Shown: positions 1 through 8,360 of the stretch, in pieces | How the letters are laid out: each line of letters starts with the position of its first letter | How positions within the stretch are numbered: the stretch's first letter is position 1 | Assembly: GCF_000753735.1 (NCBI RefSeq) | Contig: NZ_JPIN01000005.1 | Location: forward strand, 222,075-286,074 | Source of the DNA: Pseudidiomarina atlantica | GTDB lineage: Bacteria; Pseudomonadota; Gammaproteobacteria; Enterobacterales; Alteromonadaceae | Length of the DNA: 64,000 bases | Direction: 5' to 3' | Notes under the pieces: model-generated | Seen by the model: only the letters and a program-made list of their open reading frames with translations | Database searches by the model: none | Told to the model about the DNA's origin: nothing | Position numbers and translations under genes: made by a program

Positions 1-453
1 AGCAATTGGGCGGTTGGCGTCGATTTGAACTGGGTCAAGCAGCGTGATTACGAAAGTCACACAGGCTTCTTGGATTACGATACCTTTACCGGTCATATTA
101 CCGGCTACTACCAACCCAATTTCTTGCCGAACACATTAATTAAGGCCGCTTTTGGTAAATTCCTTGCACAAGACAACGGTCTACAGTTAAATGTTGAACA
201 TAAGTTTAAAAGTGGTGTCATAGTTGGTGCTTACGCCAGTAAAACCAACGTCTCGTCGGCAGAGTACGGCGAAGGCAGTTTTACCAAAGGCTTTTACATA
301 AGCTTCCCGATTGACCTACTGCAAACGGAACATAGCCCTGGTCGCGGTTACATTGGCTGGACGCCGTTGACGCGGGACGGTGGGCAAATGTTGAATCGTG
401 GCATTCAACTGTTCCACGCAACGGACCTTAGAAGTCCGTTTTACAAAGAATAA
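1..453 (+). CDS. YjbH-like exopolysaccharide outer-membrane protein, 3' end only
   Basis: The reading frame is open from base 1, so this is the C-terminal part (150 residues) of a gene that begins left of the window; a TTG at 25 is not its start. The visible part aligns along its whole length with the C-terminus of the YjbH protein at 37601-39826. Both share WAVG-DLN, EYGEG-FTKGFYIS, IGW-PLTRDGGQMLNR and the same spacing. YjbH (DUF940) proteins are outer-membrane proteins linked to exopolysaccharide secretion. A 7-bp stem hairpin followed by four T (420-442) lies at its 3' end, and gspG follows 12 bp after the stop. Identity as a YjbH paralogue is secure; which glycan it serves is unknown. 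Confidence 0.88.
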   Translation, partial: SNWAVGVDLNWVKQRDYESHTGFLDYDTFTGHITGYYQPNFLPNTLIKAAFGKFLAQDNGLQLNVEHKFKSGVIVGAYASKTNVSSAEYGEGSFTKGFYISFPIDLLQTEHSPGRGYIGWTPLTRDGGQMLNRGIQLFHATDLRSPFYKE

Positions 454-465
454 CGGAGTCATAGT

Positions 466-876
466 ATGAAACGTGCGCAGACGCGTGAAATTCGCGGGTT
501 TACCCTGATTGAACTGCTCATTGTAATTGTTATTTTGGGGCTATTAGCCAGTTTGGTGGCGCCACAAATGATGGGCAAAGTTGATGATTCGCGCATCAAG
601 ACCGCGCAAACACAGATGCGGATGCTAGAGACATCGATCAACACTTATCGCCTCGATTTAGGGACTTATCCGGAAAACCTCGACGAATTATTGGCGAGTG
701 ACAAGGCCAATTGGGCGGGGCCGTACTTGCCGAAAGACGTACCACTTGACCCATGGGGCAATCCTTACGAATACCGCATGCCGGGTGATGAAGGCAAACC
801 CTTTACGCTGATGTCGTACGGTGCGGATGGCCGTGAAGGTGGCGAAGAAAACAACGCAGATATCGTATTGCAATGA
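466..876 (+). CDS. gspG: Type II secretion major pseudopilin GspG
   Basis: A 136-aa major pseudopilin. The prepilin peptidase site lies after Gly11 (RG/FTLIELLIVIVILGLLAS), with the conserved Glu at mature position 5 and a long hydrophobic N-terminal helix. The C-terminal half has the GspG signature WGxPYEY and an Asp/Glu-rich end (ADGREGGEENNADI) that resembles the calcium-binding end of GspG. In the family it polymerises into the periplasmic pseudopilus that pushes folded substrates through the secretin. A GGAG Shine-Dalgarno lies 8 bp before the ATG. It opens the secretion operon, and its stop overlaps the gspE start. No prepilin peptidase gene is present, so PilD/GspO must be encoded elsewhere. 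Confidence 0.95.
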   Translation: MKRAQTREIRGFTLIELLIVIVILGLLASLVAPQMMGKVDDSRIKTAQTQMRMLETSINTYRLDLGTYPENLDELLASDKANWAGPYLPKDVPLDPWGNPYEYRMPGDEGKPFTLMSYGADGREGGEENNADIVLQ

Positions 877-2558
877 GCACAGCTAACGTCGAGCAACTTT
901 TCACCGAGCGCTTTCGTGTCAGTCACGACGACTACGCGAAGGCACTGCAATTTCAAGCGCGCAACGGTGGTCATTTAGAGCAAATCTTGGTGCGCATGGG
1001 CGCGCTAAGCTCGGAGTTTTTGCCGACGTACTATGCCGAAATGTACGAATTGCCACAGCTCGGTGCTGACGAATTGCAGGCAGCATTGGATGCCGACGCG
1101 CAATGGCAAAAACTGCACGAAGACTTGCCAGCTGAATTACGGGCGCAGTGTTTAGCGCACCATTGCGTGCCCTTGAGCTACGCCAATGCGCAGTTGCGCT
1201 GTGCTTGTACCAATCCGAGCCAACCGGCATTGCTCGAGTTCGTGGCAAGTACCGACGTCGAATTAGTTTTGGTCAGCGAAGACGGTTTCAACCAATTGAA
1301 GAGCCGCTTGCAACAAGAAAGCGAAGGCGCGACCAATGACAACGCCGGACTGACCATGCTTGAGGAAGATCGCTTACGCGAAATGGCCTCGGAAGCACCA
1401 ACGGTCAATCTGTTAAATAATTTAATTGCCAAAGCGCTGCGCCGCCGCGCTTCCGATATGCATATTGAACCCTGGAAGGGCAAAGGCCGGGTGCGCTACC
1501 GTATCGATGGCGTGTTGCATGAGGCCGACTTTATCCCCATCCACATGGTGTTGCCGGTGGTCACGCGCTTAAAACTCCTATCGAGCATGGATATTGCCGA
1601 AAAACGGCGGCCGCAAGACGGAAAAATCGAGCTGCGCATCGATGGCTTAAATGTCGATGTGCGGGTGTCGGCGTTACCGGTCGGCGAAGGCGAGAGCGTG
1701 GTTATGCGTTTCTTGCTACAAGATAATTTAGCCTATGACGTCGGTACCTTAGGCATTGAACCCGATGTCGAAGCCTTGCTGCTCGAAGATATTCAAGCGA
1801 CCTCCGGCGTCATTTTGCTGACCGGCCCGACCGGCTCGGGTAAGACCACCAGCTTGTACTCATTCCTGTCGCGTCGTAACGAACCTGACGTCAAGATCAT
1901 CACCATTGAAGACCCGGTTGAGTATCAACTCGATGGCATCAACCAAGTGCAAGTGCAAAGCGACATCGGTTTTACCTTCGCCCATGCGCTGCGGTCAGTG
2001 GTGCGACAAGACCCTGACATTATCATGGTCGGTGAGATCCGTGACGCCGAAACCGCCGGCATCGCCTTGCAGTCGGCACTGACCGGCCACCTGGTTTTTA
2101 GTACCTTGCACACCAACGATGCGGCGAGTGCCTACACGCGCTTGCTCGATTTAGGGGTGGAAGAATTTCTCTTGTCAGCGGCGATTAAGGTTATTGTCGG
2201 CCAACGTCTGGCGCGGCGTTTGTGCCCGCATTGTCGGGTGCCTGATAGCGAAGCGACGGAGGCATTTCGGCGCTTTAAAATGGACTGGCTGATCGAACGT
2301 TTTGCCGTAACGCCGGCATTTCACCAAGCCGTCGGCTGCGATAAGTGCGCCAATACCGGTTACAGTGGGCGTGTCGCGTTAATTGAATACATGCGTTGCG
2401 ACGAGCAACTGACGGCCCTGTTGGGTGACGCGGAGTTTTTGACCAAGGCGCGGCGCATGAACCGCGAGCGTGGTTACCGTAATTTGCTCGAAGATGGCAT
2501 GCTCAAAGCATTGCGCGGCGAAACCACCATTGCTGAAGTGGTGAGGGTTGCAGGCTAA
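873..2558 (+). CDS. gspE: Type II secretion ATPase GspE
   Basis: A 561-aa cytoplasmic ATPase that powers pseudopilus assembly. The N-terminal region (about 1-150) is a GspE N1/N2-type domain. The ATPase core carries Walker A GPTGSGKTT near residues 316-324, the ITIEDPVEYQ Asp-box-like motif, a Walker B region (DPDIIMVGEIRD) and the His box STLHTNDA. A C-terminal tetracysteine zinc site is visible (CPHC near 450, CDKC near 488), as in GspE and PilB. The ATG overlaps the gspG stop by 4 bp and its own stop overlaps gspF, so translation is coupled. PilB or MshE are alternatives by homology, but the surrounding GspF-D genes favour GspE. Confidence 0.95.
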   Translation: MSTANVEQLFTERFRVSHDDYAKALQFQARNGGHLEQILVRMGALSSEFLPTYYAEMYELPQLGADELQAALDADAQWQKLHEDLPAELRAQCLAHHCVPLSYANAQLRCACTNPSQPALLEFVASTDVELVLVSEDGFNQLKSRLQQESEGATNDNAGLTMLEEDRLREMASEAPTVNLLNNLIAKALRRRASDMHIEPWKGKGRVRYRIDGVLHEADFIPIHMVLPVVTRLKLLSSMDIAEKRRPQDGKIELRIDGLNVDVRVSALPVGEGESVVMRFLLQDNLAYDVGTLGIEPDVEALLLEDIQATSGVILLTGPTGSGKTTSLYSFLSRRNEPDVKIITIEDPVEYQLDGINQVQVQSDIGFTFAHALRSVVRQDPDIIMVGEIRDAETAGIALQSALTGHLVFSTLHTNDAASAYTRLLDLGVEEFLLSAAIKVIVGQRLARRLCPHCRVPDSEATEAFRRFKMDWLIERFAVTPAFHQAVGCDKCANTGYSGRVALIEYMRCDEQLTALLGDAEFLTKARRMNRERGYRNLLEDGMLKALRGETTIAEVVRVAG

Positions 2559-3757
2559 TGGCACTGTTCACTTACGTCGCGTACAACACCAGTGGCGTTG
2601 AGCAGAAAGGCCGCATTGACGCGCTCGATCTCGAAACCGCCCGCGCGCGGCTGGAACAACAGCAATTGTTGGTCGCCGATTTAAAAGAAGCCTCAACCGG
2701 CTTAAACGCGAATGTATTTGGTGAGCGCGGGCTTAACTTTCACGATGTTGAATTTTTCACTGCCGAGCTAAGCTTGTTATTAAGCTCTGGGCTGCGGGTC
2801 GATAAAGGCCTCGAGATCTTGTTGTACAACGTCGAGAAACCGGCGTTGCGCGATTTGCTACAGACAGTGCTGCAGGAGCTTAAGCAAGGCCACAAGCTAT
2901 CGGATAGCTTGGCCAAGTTTTCGGTATTTAGTTCACTGTATTTGGGCTTGGTACAAATTGCCGAAGAAACCGGCGAATTAGCCGCGACCTTCGAACGACT
3001 CGCGGCTGAAATGCGCTACCAAATGGAACTGCGCGACAAGATCAAACAAGCCTTGGTGTATCCGGCGGTTATTTTGACGGTTTGTATTGCTGCCATCGTG
3101 TTTATTTTCAACTTTGTGGTGCCGAATCTCACCACCTTATTCCGCGATGCAGAAAACCTGCCGGGTTATACCGTTGCCCTGCTCGCGGTGAGTGACTTCT
3201 TTTTAGCCTACCAATGGTTGTTGTTGATTGGCCTCATCGGCGGCGGATTCTGCCTCTGGTATTACCGCGAACAGCCCTGGGTGCAGCGGCTTGGCAGTTG
3301 GTGTCGCGAACGGCTACCGATAGTCAAGGGCGCGAACCTCTTGGTTGAGCGTATTCGTTTTAACGCCGCTTTGTACGTAATGATGAGTGCCGGCGTTGCC
3401 ATTGATCGTTCTCTTAAGCTCGCCATGAAAACCTTGCGCACTGAGTCGTTGCAGGCCGAAGTTGCACGGGCCACCGAACGCGTTAATCGTGGCGATAGCT
3501 TATCGGCCTGCTTGAGCGAGTCGCGCTTGTATCCACCGTACTTTGCCGCGTTGTTGTCGATTGGCGAAGAAAGCGGTGAGCTGGCGCGGGTGTTTGGTGA
3601 AATTGCTGATCGCTCGCGGCGCACTTTTTACAGCTGGGTGACGCGCTTTACCAGCTTACTTGAACCTGCCCTAATTCTGTTCATGGGGGCTGTGGTCGGC
3701 TCGATTGTCGTCATTATGATGCTCAGTATCTCGGCCGTCACAGACATGCCACTATGA
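2558..3757 (+). CDS. gspF: Type II secretion inner-membrane platform protein GspF
   Basis: A 399-aa polytopic platform protein with two repeated cytoplasmic T2SSF domains (about 70-190 and 270-390). Each is followed by membrane helices, clearest at about 165-190, 215-235 and 370-395. The motifs FTAELSLLLSSGLRVDKGLEIL and the second-repeat ALYVMMSAGVAIDRSLKLA are the typical start of each domain, and GEETGELA-like signatures occur in both. GspF links GspE to GspL/M and the pseudopilus. The ATG uses the A of the gspE stop (TAATG), and the gene overlaps gspH by 4 bp. Length and position match the family. Confidence 0.95.
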   Translation: MALFTYVAYNTSGVEQKGRIDALDLETARARLEQQQLLVADLKEASTGLNANVFGERGLNFHDVEFFTAELSLLLSSGLRVDKGLEILLYNVEKPALRDLLQTVLQELKQGHKLSDSLAKFSVFSSLYLGLVQIAEETGELAATFERLAAEMRYQMELRDKIKQALVYPAVILTVCIAAIVFIFNFVVPNLTTLFRDAENLPGYTVALLAVSDFFLAYQWLLLIGLIGGGFCLWYYREQPWVQRLGSWCRERLPIVKGANLLVERIRFNAALYVMMSAGVAIDRSLKLAMKTLRTESLQAEVARATERVNRGDSLSACLSESRLYPPYFAALLSIGEESGELARVFGEIADRSRRTFYSWVTRFTSLLEPALILFMGAVVGSIVVIMMLSISAVTDMPL

Positions 3758-4248
3758 CGTCGCGCGCGCCTTCGCTGCGCCGCGGTTTCACCCTTATCGA
3801 ATTGCTCGTGGTGCTGGCCATCATCGCCATCGCCGCCACTCTAGTCGGCCCCTTAGCCTTCACGCAATACGAAAACAGCCAGCGAACCGCCGAACGCGAA
3901 CAACTGCTGCGCCTTATCAACGAGTACACTTTTGCCGCCTACAGCCGCAACCAAAACTTCACCCTAACCACCGCCAACACTGACTTTTCCATCGAGAAAG
4001 GGCAGCCCTCCCTCGCGCTCGGGGGTACCCCCCAGGGAGGGCAGCCCTTTTTAGGTGAAAATGGGAGTGGAATCAAGGTGATATTTGAATATTTGGAGTT
4101 TCCTGAACAACGAATATATCTAAACAGGCATGGCTTTTGGCAGCCGAATGAGTTGCGCTGGTACGAGGGCGACAATGAGCGTAGCGTGCAGTTGAATATG
4201 CGCCTAATAGAGTCAGGTGAGGAGGGCGACGATGCGCAAGCAGACTAG
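3754..4248 (+). CDS. gspH: Type II secretion minor pseudopilin GspH-like
   Basis: A 164-aa pseudopilin with a prepilin cleavage site after Gly11 (RRG/FTLIELLVVLAIIAIAATL) and Glu at mature +5. The position after gspF and before gspI, and the C-terminal strand pattern, fit GspH. Oddity: residues of about 82-99 (EKGQPSLALGGTPQGGQPF) are encoded by a 17-bp inverted repeat (3997-4013 and 4034-4050) around a GC-rich loop, followed by TTTTT. The sequence downstream is more AT-rich than upstream. The frame is preserved, so the insert would be a Gly/Pro-rich surface loop. The subtype assignment rests mainly on gene order. Confidence 0.85.
   Translation: MTSRAPSLRRGFTLIELLVVLAIIAIAATLVGPLAFTQYENSQRTAEREQLLRLINEYTFAAYSRNQNFTLTTANTDFSIEKGQPSLALGGTPQGGQPFLGENGSGIKVIFEYLEFPEQRIYLNRHGFWQPNELRWYEGDNERSVQLNMRLIESGEEGDDAQAD
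3997..4052. repeat. GC-rich inverted repeat inside gspH
   Basis: Left arm AAAGGGCAGCCCTCCCT (3997-4013) and right arm AGGGAGGGCAGCCCTTT (4034-4050) are reverse complements with one central mismatch. The 20-base loop contains the palindrome GGGGGTACCCCC. The right arm runs into TTTTT (4048-4052), so the transcript would form a very stable stem followed by U residues, the shape of an intrinsic terminator inside a coding region. It reads in frame through gspH. It may be a small palindromic insertion or an attenuator for the distal operon; sequence alone cannot tell which. Confidence 0.8.
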
Positions 4249-4669
4249 CGGCTTCACTTTACTCGAGATTTTGGTGGCGATGACCATTTTGTTCGCCACT
4301 ATTGTCACGGGCATGCTGACCTATCAGAACAACATGTCGAACTCGGTCAAAGCGGCCGAGGTGATGCACATTTTGTCGCAAGTCGATGCGGTACGCAGCA
4401 ACATTCGGTTTACCTTGCATCATGAGGCGCTCACCAGCGGCAGCGACTTGTTCAGCCAAGACGTCGAAGTCAGTTGGCAAGCCGCAGAACAAGCGTACGT
4501 GCCACCGGCACCAACCATGGATGAGAGTGGTAGCGGCTTTAACCAGTACGGGCCGCGTTACCATTTGTACGCCATCACCCTAACCATGACCTACGGCAGC
4601 AGCCAACGGGTTTTCAACTACGAGGAGCTGATATGGGACGAAAACATGCGTCAACCGGCTTCACCCTAG
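4232..4669 (+). CDS. gspI: Type II secretion minor pseudopilin GspI-like
   Basis: A 145-aa minor pseudopilin. The ATG at 4232 is preferred because AGGAGG (4220-4225) sits 6 bp upstream and the leader is then the usual short basic one (MRKQTSG/FTLLEILVAMTILFATIV); a GTG at 4217 in the same frame lacks a ribosome site. The cleavage Gly is residue 7, with Glu at mature +5. The start overlaps the end of gspH and the stop overlaps gspJ. In the family GspI nucleates the pseudopilus tip with GspJ and GspK. It is somewhat longer than the usual 120-130 residues. Identity is from gene order plus the N-terminal motif. Confidence 0.82.
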   Translation: MRKQTSGFTLLEILVAMTILFATIVTGMLTYQNNMSNSVKAAEVMHILSQVDAVRSNIRFTLHHEALTSGSDLFSQDVEVSWQAAEQAYVPPAPTMDESGSGFNQYGPRYHLYAITLTMTYGSSQRVFNYEELIWDENMRQPASP

Positions 4670-5322
4670 TTGAAACGCTCATCGCGATGGTGTTGTTGAG
4701 TCTGCTGATGATCAGCGGTGCGCTCGCCTACGACTACTTCAGCCAAAATTGGCAGCGCAATAAACACCTCGCGACGGCATCGCTCGACCGCCATCATCTG
4801 CTTACGTTGGTGCAAAAAGTCACCTGGAACACCTATGCCAAAGTGGTGCGCAACAACGACAACGACCGTCTCGGCTTCTACTTTCTTGGCCGCACCGACG
4901 GCTTTACCGCAGTCTCTCACATTAGCGTGCAAAATCCCGACGTTGGCGCCGTCTATCGTATCTTCCAAGAGCCCAACGGCAACGGCGGTTATCGCTTAGT
5001 GTACGAAGAAGCCGTGCTCAGCGACACTACCCTTGCCGACGCTGCGCAGCAACTTCCCTTTAATTTCCGGCGCATTCTCTATGACGATGTTGCGACCATC
5101 GCGTTTGGCTATTACGGCTACCAAAGTCTCACTGAGCGCAACCAAACCGTGGCCGGTGACCAAGGCGATACCTACAAGCTCAATTGGTATGACGAATACG
5201 ATGGTTTGCAACGAGTGCTCCACCCGCAGTCGATTCGCATCAACCTCAACGGCTTTAATTGGCTGATTGAAGTACCTGACGCTGTTGAATCGACCATGAC
5301 AAGGTATACACAAGATGTCTAA
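4633..5322 (+). CDS. gspJ: Type II secretion minor pseudopilin GspJ-like
   Basis: A 229-aa pseudopilin with cleavage after Gly9 (TG/FTLVETLIAMVLLSLLMISG) and Glu at mature +5. The length and the long mixed alpha/beta C-terminal domain fit GspJ, which caps the pseudopilus together with GspI and GspK. The start lies 37 bp inside the upstream gspI gene and the stop overlaps gspK by 8 bp, so translation of the three tip subunits is tightly coupled. A GAGCTG sequence upstream of the ATG is a weak ribosome site. Confidence 0.85.
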   Translation: MGRKHASTGFTLVETLIAMVLLSLLMISGALAYDYFSQNWQRNKHLATASLDRHHLLTLVQKVTWNTYAKVVRNNDNDRLGFYFLGRTDGFTAVSHISVQNPDVGAVYRIFQEPNGNGGYRLVYEEAVLSDTTLADAAQQLPFNFRRILYDDVATIAFGYYGYQSLTERNQTVAGDQGDTYKLNWYDEYDGLQRVLHPQSIRINLNGFNWLIEVPDAVESTMTRYTQDV

Positions 5323-6166
5323 GCAGCAGGGCATGGCATTGTTTCAAGTACTGTTGATGGTCGCCATCATCAGCGTACTGCTGTTGGTGATGAGCCAACA
5401 AACGCGCCACGCCGTGGCGCAAGCGCAGCAGATGCAAGATCAAGTGGAGCTGCAACTGGCGCTCGATTCCGCCGCCGCTTATACCGACACCTTACTGCTC
5501 AGTAATGACTGGCTGCGAGCGCGCAACGACAGCAGCCACCCGCTCTACAACCTTAACTTCTACAATTACCCCCATGCACTCAGCTTGCCGGAGCGCCCCG
5601 CCTATCGAGCGCTCAATTACCAAGTGCAGTTGAAGTTGCAAAATGAAGCCAGCTTGCTCGATGTCAATTATCAAACCCAATACGTTGAAGACTTGCTGGT
5701 GCAGTTAGGCAAGCCAGTGCCAGAGGCGCAGCGCATGATCCGTGAATTACGCAACTGGTTGCAACGCCCGAAGCAGATTTTTATTCAGAGCTTGTCCGAG
5801 CTTGCGACCCTTGACGAATGGACGCTCAGCGACGTCGAATTATTACGTCCTTATGTGTCGATTAACGCGCCTATTTTGAATCCGGTTTGGGTACCCGACG
5901 CGCTCTTGCCTATATTGCTTAGCCAGGGGCAAGCTGCTACTATCGAAACCTTACGAAAAAATAACGAAGTTACAGCGGGATTGTTACAAGAATTTGCTGG
6001 TAATTACGACCCCCTCGATCGGGGTATCGCACCAGCCGAAGCGCAACGTATGCAGCTGATTGCTGAGCCCCAAGGCTTGATGCTCTATCGGCAGCTCGAT
6101 TATCGTCCGCGCCATCCAAACCCGCTGCGCTTGCATGCCAAGTATTTCCAACAACTACAACGATAA
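5315..6166 (+). CDS. gspK: Type II secretion minor pseudopilin GspK-like
   Basis: A 283-aa protein whose N-terminus (MSKQQG/MALFQVLLMVAIISVLLLV) is a class III signal with a hydrophobic helix. Mature position 5 is Gln rather than Glu; the lack of Glu5 is a known feature of GspK, the pseudopilus tip subunit. The large C-terminal domain includes a helix-hairpin-helix-like stretch around 150-200 (SLSELATLDEWTLSDVELLRPYVS), where GspK has its SAM-like inserted domain. It starts inside the end of gspJ and is followed 5 bp later by gspL. Confidence 0.87.
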   Translation: MSKQQGMALFQVLLMVAIISVLLLVMSQQTRHAVAQAQQMQDQVELQLALDSAAAYTDTLLLSNDWLRARNDSSHPLYNLNFYNYPHALSLPERPAYRALNYQVQLKLQNEASLLDVNYQTQYVEDLLVQLGKPVPEAQRMIRELRNWLQRPKQIFIQSLSELATLDEWTLSDVELLRPYVSINAPILNPVWVPDALLPILLSQGQAATIETLRKNNEVTAGLLQEFAGNYDPLDRGIAPAEAQRMQLIAEPQGLMLYRQLDYRPRHPNPLRLHAKYFQQLQR

Positions 6167-6171
6167 TAACA

Positions 6172-7296
6172 ATGGCAGAGACGACCGAACGCCCGCAGCA
6201 AACCAAACCACCCCTAAGCGCTCGCTTGGCGAGTTTGGTGTGGCGGGTGAACCAGCAACTGCAGTGGTTGCAAGGCAGCAGTGCGACACCTAGTGTCGCA
6301 CCAAAGCGGCGCGTTCCCTGTTTAGTCTTGGGTCGAGGTTTGTATCAAGAAGCTTGGCAGAGCTACAACATTCGCTCGGCCAGCGCGTTGAAGAAAATCC
6401 TGCAACAAAAAGCGCAACCGCAGCAATTGCAATTTATCGGGCCGTGGCAAGACAACCAGCGCCGCGTGCTCACGCTGACCCTAAACGCTGACGCCATGCC
6501 ATTGCGCGATAAAGCCTATGTGCTGTTGCCGGAGTCCTTGGTGCTTGGTGCCGCGTTGCCGCGTGGCTTGTATCAGATCAACGACGCTGGGCAGAACTAC
6601 TTCTTTTATCAACAAGAAAAGCAATGGCAAACGCTTCTGCAGTCGAAGTTGGTAAATGACGCGAACAAAGCACGTCTTGCGCTCGGTTGCAGTAGCGAAA
6701 TGCCGCTCAAAGAATTAACCCCAGCGCAGTTACAGGCACTGATCCCAAAAGGCGTCAGCAAGCTAGGCCTCGCCTATTGGCAGCAAGGCTGGCAAGGCAA
6801 CACAGCTGCGACTGGCAGCAAACAGCCGTTACCTTGGCCGCAGCTTATGGCGACAGTTGCCATTATCGGTGCTAGCTATTTAGCGCTGAGCAGCGGCTAT
6901 TTGTTGGTGAAGCAACAGCTGCTCAGCAGCCAGTTGGAGACCATTCAGCCGCAAGTCAGTGAACTTCTGCAGCAGCAATCACGCCTGCAACAAGCGCGTA
7001 GCAACCTCGCGCAGCTCAACGACCAACTGAACGACGGTGCCTACGTGAATCAGTTTTGGCAGCTCATCGCGCAGGCCAGTGAGAACGGCACCACCATTAG
7101 TTATGTGACCTCAGATGCGGCACGTATCACCATAGGTGGTGAATCTCCCGACGCCTTGGCCTTGCTCAAGCGCTTACATGCGTTGCCGCAAGTTGAAGCG
7201 GCGGAGTTTGCCGCGCCAGTACGCGATAATCGCGGCGTCCAAGCCTTCCGCATCGATGTAATTCTGAAAGCGTCAACACAGGAGTCGCAAGCATGA
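6172..7296 (+). CDS. gspL: Type II secretion assembly protein GspL-like
   Basis: A 374-aa bitopic protein. It has a cytoplasmic N-terminal region (about 1-220), one membrane helix near 222-245 (LMATVAIIGASYLALSSGYLLV), a periplasmic coiled-coil stretch rich in Gln/Leu (250-285) and a small ferredoxin-like C-terminal domain. This is the topology of GspL, which anchors GspE to the membrane and binds GspM. The sequence is divergent and the cytoplasmic part is not obviously a full actin-like domain. Identity rests on topology and on the position between gspK and gspM. The gspM start overlaps its stop. Confidence 0.75.
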   Translation: MAETTERPQQTKPPLSARLASLVWRVNQQLQWLQGSSATPSVAPKRRVPCLVLGRGLYQEAWQSYNIRSASALKKILQQKAQPQQLQFIGPWQDNQRRVLTLTLNADAMPLRDKAYVLLPESLVLGAALPRGLYQINDAGQNYFFYQQEKQWQTLLQSKLVNDANKARLALGCSSEMPLKELTPAQLQALIPKGVSKLGLAYWQQGWQGNTAATGSKQPLPWPQLMATVAIIGASYLALSSGYLLVKQQLLSSQLETIQPQVSELLQQQSRLQQARSNLAQLNDQLNDGAYVNQFWQLIAQASENGTTISYVTSDAARITIGGESPDALALLKRLHALPQVEAAEFAAPVRDNRGVQAFRIDVILKASTQESQA

Positions 7297-7844
7297 CCGC
7301 GAAGCAACGCAACCTGTTGTTGATTGCCGCTCTGTTGGCGACCTTGCAGTTTGTCGTCAAACCTTTGTTGCAATGGCAGCGCCAAACCATTGACGAACTC
7401 AGCCTGAATCAAGGGCGCCTAGAACGCAGTGAATTGCTGTTGGCCAATGCCGACAGCTTAGCGACCAACACCGACGCCGCCACCGCCCTTGAACAAGAAA
7501 TGCTGGCGCAATTCCCACAGGCGCAAGAAATCACCTTGACCCAAATTCAATTGCAAAGCGCGATTGAAACCGCGCTACGTTCGCAGCAAACCCGCATCGA
7601 TGAATTCAGCTGGTTAACCGCGCCCGAACAAAGCGGCGGCAGTTTGGCCATGATGCGCGGTAAAGTCACCATCAGTGGCGACCTTGCCAACATCGTTAGC
7701 GCGCATTTTGCGCTGCTTGAACAGATGCCGACCATCGCCTATGAAAGTATGGATTTACGCAATGCCGGGCGCCGCGGTCGCGGTGGCTACCGGCTGACGT
7801 TAATGCTTAATGTTGCGGTACAGGCAACGGGAGGGCAGTCATGA
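7293..7844 (+). CDS. gspM: Type II secretion assembly protein GspM-like
   Basis: A 183-aa protein with a short cytoplasmic N-terminus, one membrane helix (residues 6-28, NLLLIAALLATLQFVVKPLL), a predicted coiled coil (30-70) and a periplasmic ferredoxin-like domain ending in MDLRNAGRRGRGGYRLTLMLNV. Size, topology and location next to the GspL-like gene fit GspM, which stabilises GspL in the inner-membrane platform. It overlaps its neighbours by 4 bp on each side. A PilO-like protein would have a similar shape; operon context decides for GspM. Confidence 0.75.
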   Translation: MTAKQRNLLLIAALLATLQFVVKPLLQWQRQTIDELSLNQGRLERSELLLANADSLATNTDAATALEQEMLAQFPQAQEITLTQIQLQSAIETALRSQQTRIDEFSWLTAPEQSGGSLAMMRGKVTISGDLANIVSAHFALLEQMPTIAYESMDLRNAGRRGRGGYRLTLMLNVAVQATGGQS

Positions 7845-8347
7845 TAGCGCTGAAGGCCTTACCGCTGAGCGTTAAGCTCACCGCTGCATGCGTTGCGCTC
7901 CTTGCGCTGATTGATTTCAGTCAGCGCGTATGGGTCAGCTCCGAAGCTAACCCGCCGGCGGTGCCGCAGTTCAATGCCAGCGACTATGCAACGCAAGCGC
8001 CAAGTATGAACGCAGCCTTGCAACAATGGATCGAGCAGCAACGGAGCGCAGCAGCGCAAGCCGCACAAGAGCAAAGCGTTTCGCAGCCGCAAGCAGAATT
8101 ATTGCCAGGTGGCGTGAATTTAGGCGAAACTCGGGTGCGGGTGCGTGCCACCTACACATCGAGCGCCACTGGGGCGCAGTTGGCGTTGCTCGAAGCGCAG
8201 CAAATTAATAATCGTTCACTCGAGCTTACTGAAGTGGACGAAGGTTTCGAAATAGACAACTATAAAGTGAGCAAAATAACCGCTGATAGTGTGGTATTCG
8301 TGAATGCCGAAGGCGAGCAAGTCACGGTACCGGTGTTCGACTATTAG
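7841..8347 (+). CDS. GspC-like inner-membrane protein with only an HR domain
   Basis: A 168-aa protein with an N-terminal membrane helix (about 10-30), an Ala/Gln-rich linker (50-90) and a C-terminal beta domain of about 80 residues (NRSLELTEVDEGFEIDNYKV, then ITADSVVFVNAEGEQVTVPVF). This resembles the homology region of GspC, which binds the secretin N0 domain, or the PilP fold. It is about half the usual GspC length, lacks a PDZ or coiled-coil C-terminus, and sits just before gspD rather than at the operon start. The link from platform to secretin is therefore inferred from position and fold pattern. Confidence 0.6.
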   Translation: MIALKALPLSVKLTAACVALLALIDFSQRVWVSSEANPPAVPQFNASDYATQAPSMNAALQQWIEQQRSAAAQAAQEQSVSQPQAELLPGGVNLGETRVRVRATYTSSATGAQLALLEAQQINNRSLELTEVDEGFEIDNYKVSKITADSVVFVNAEGEQVTVPVFDY

Positions 8348-8360
8348 CAGCAAGGGGACT

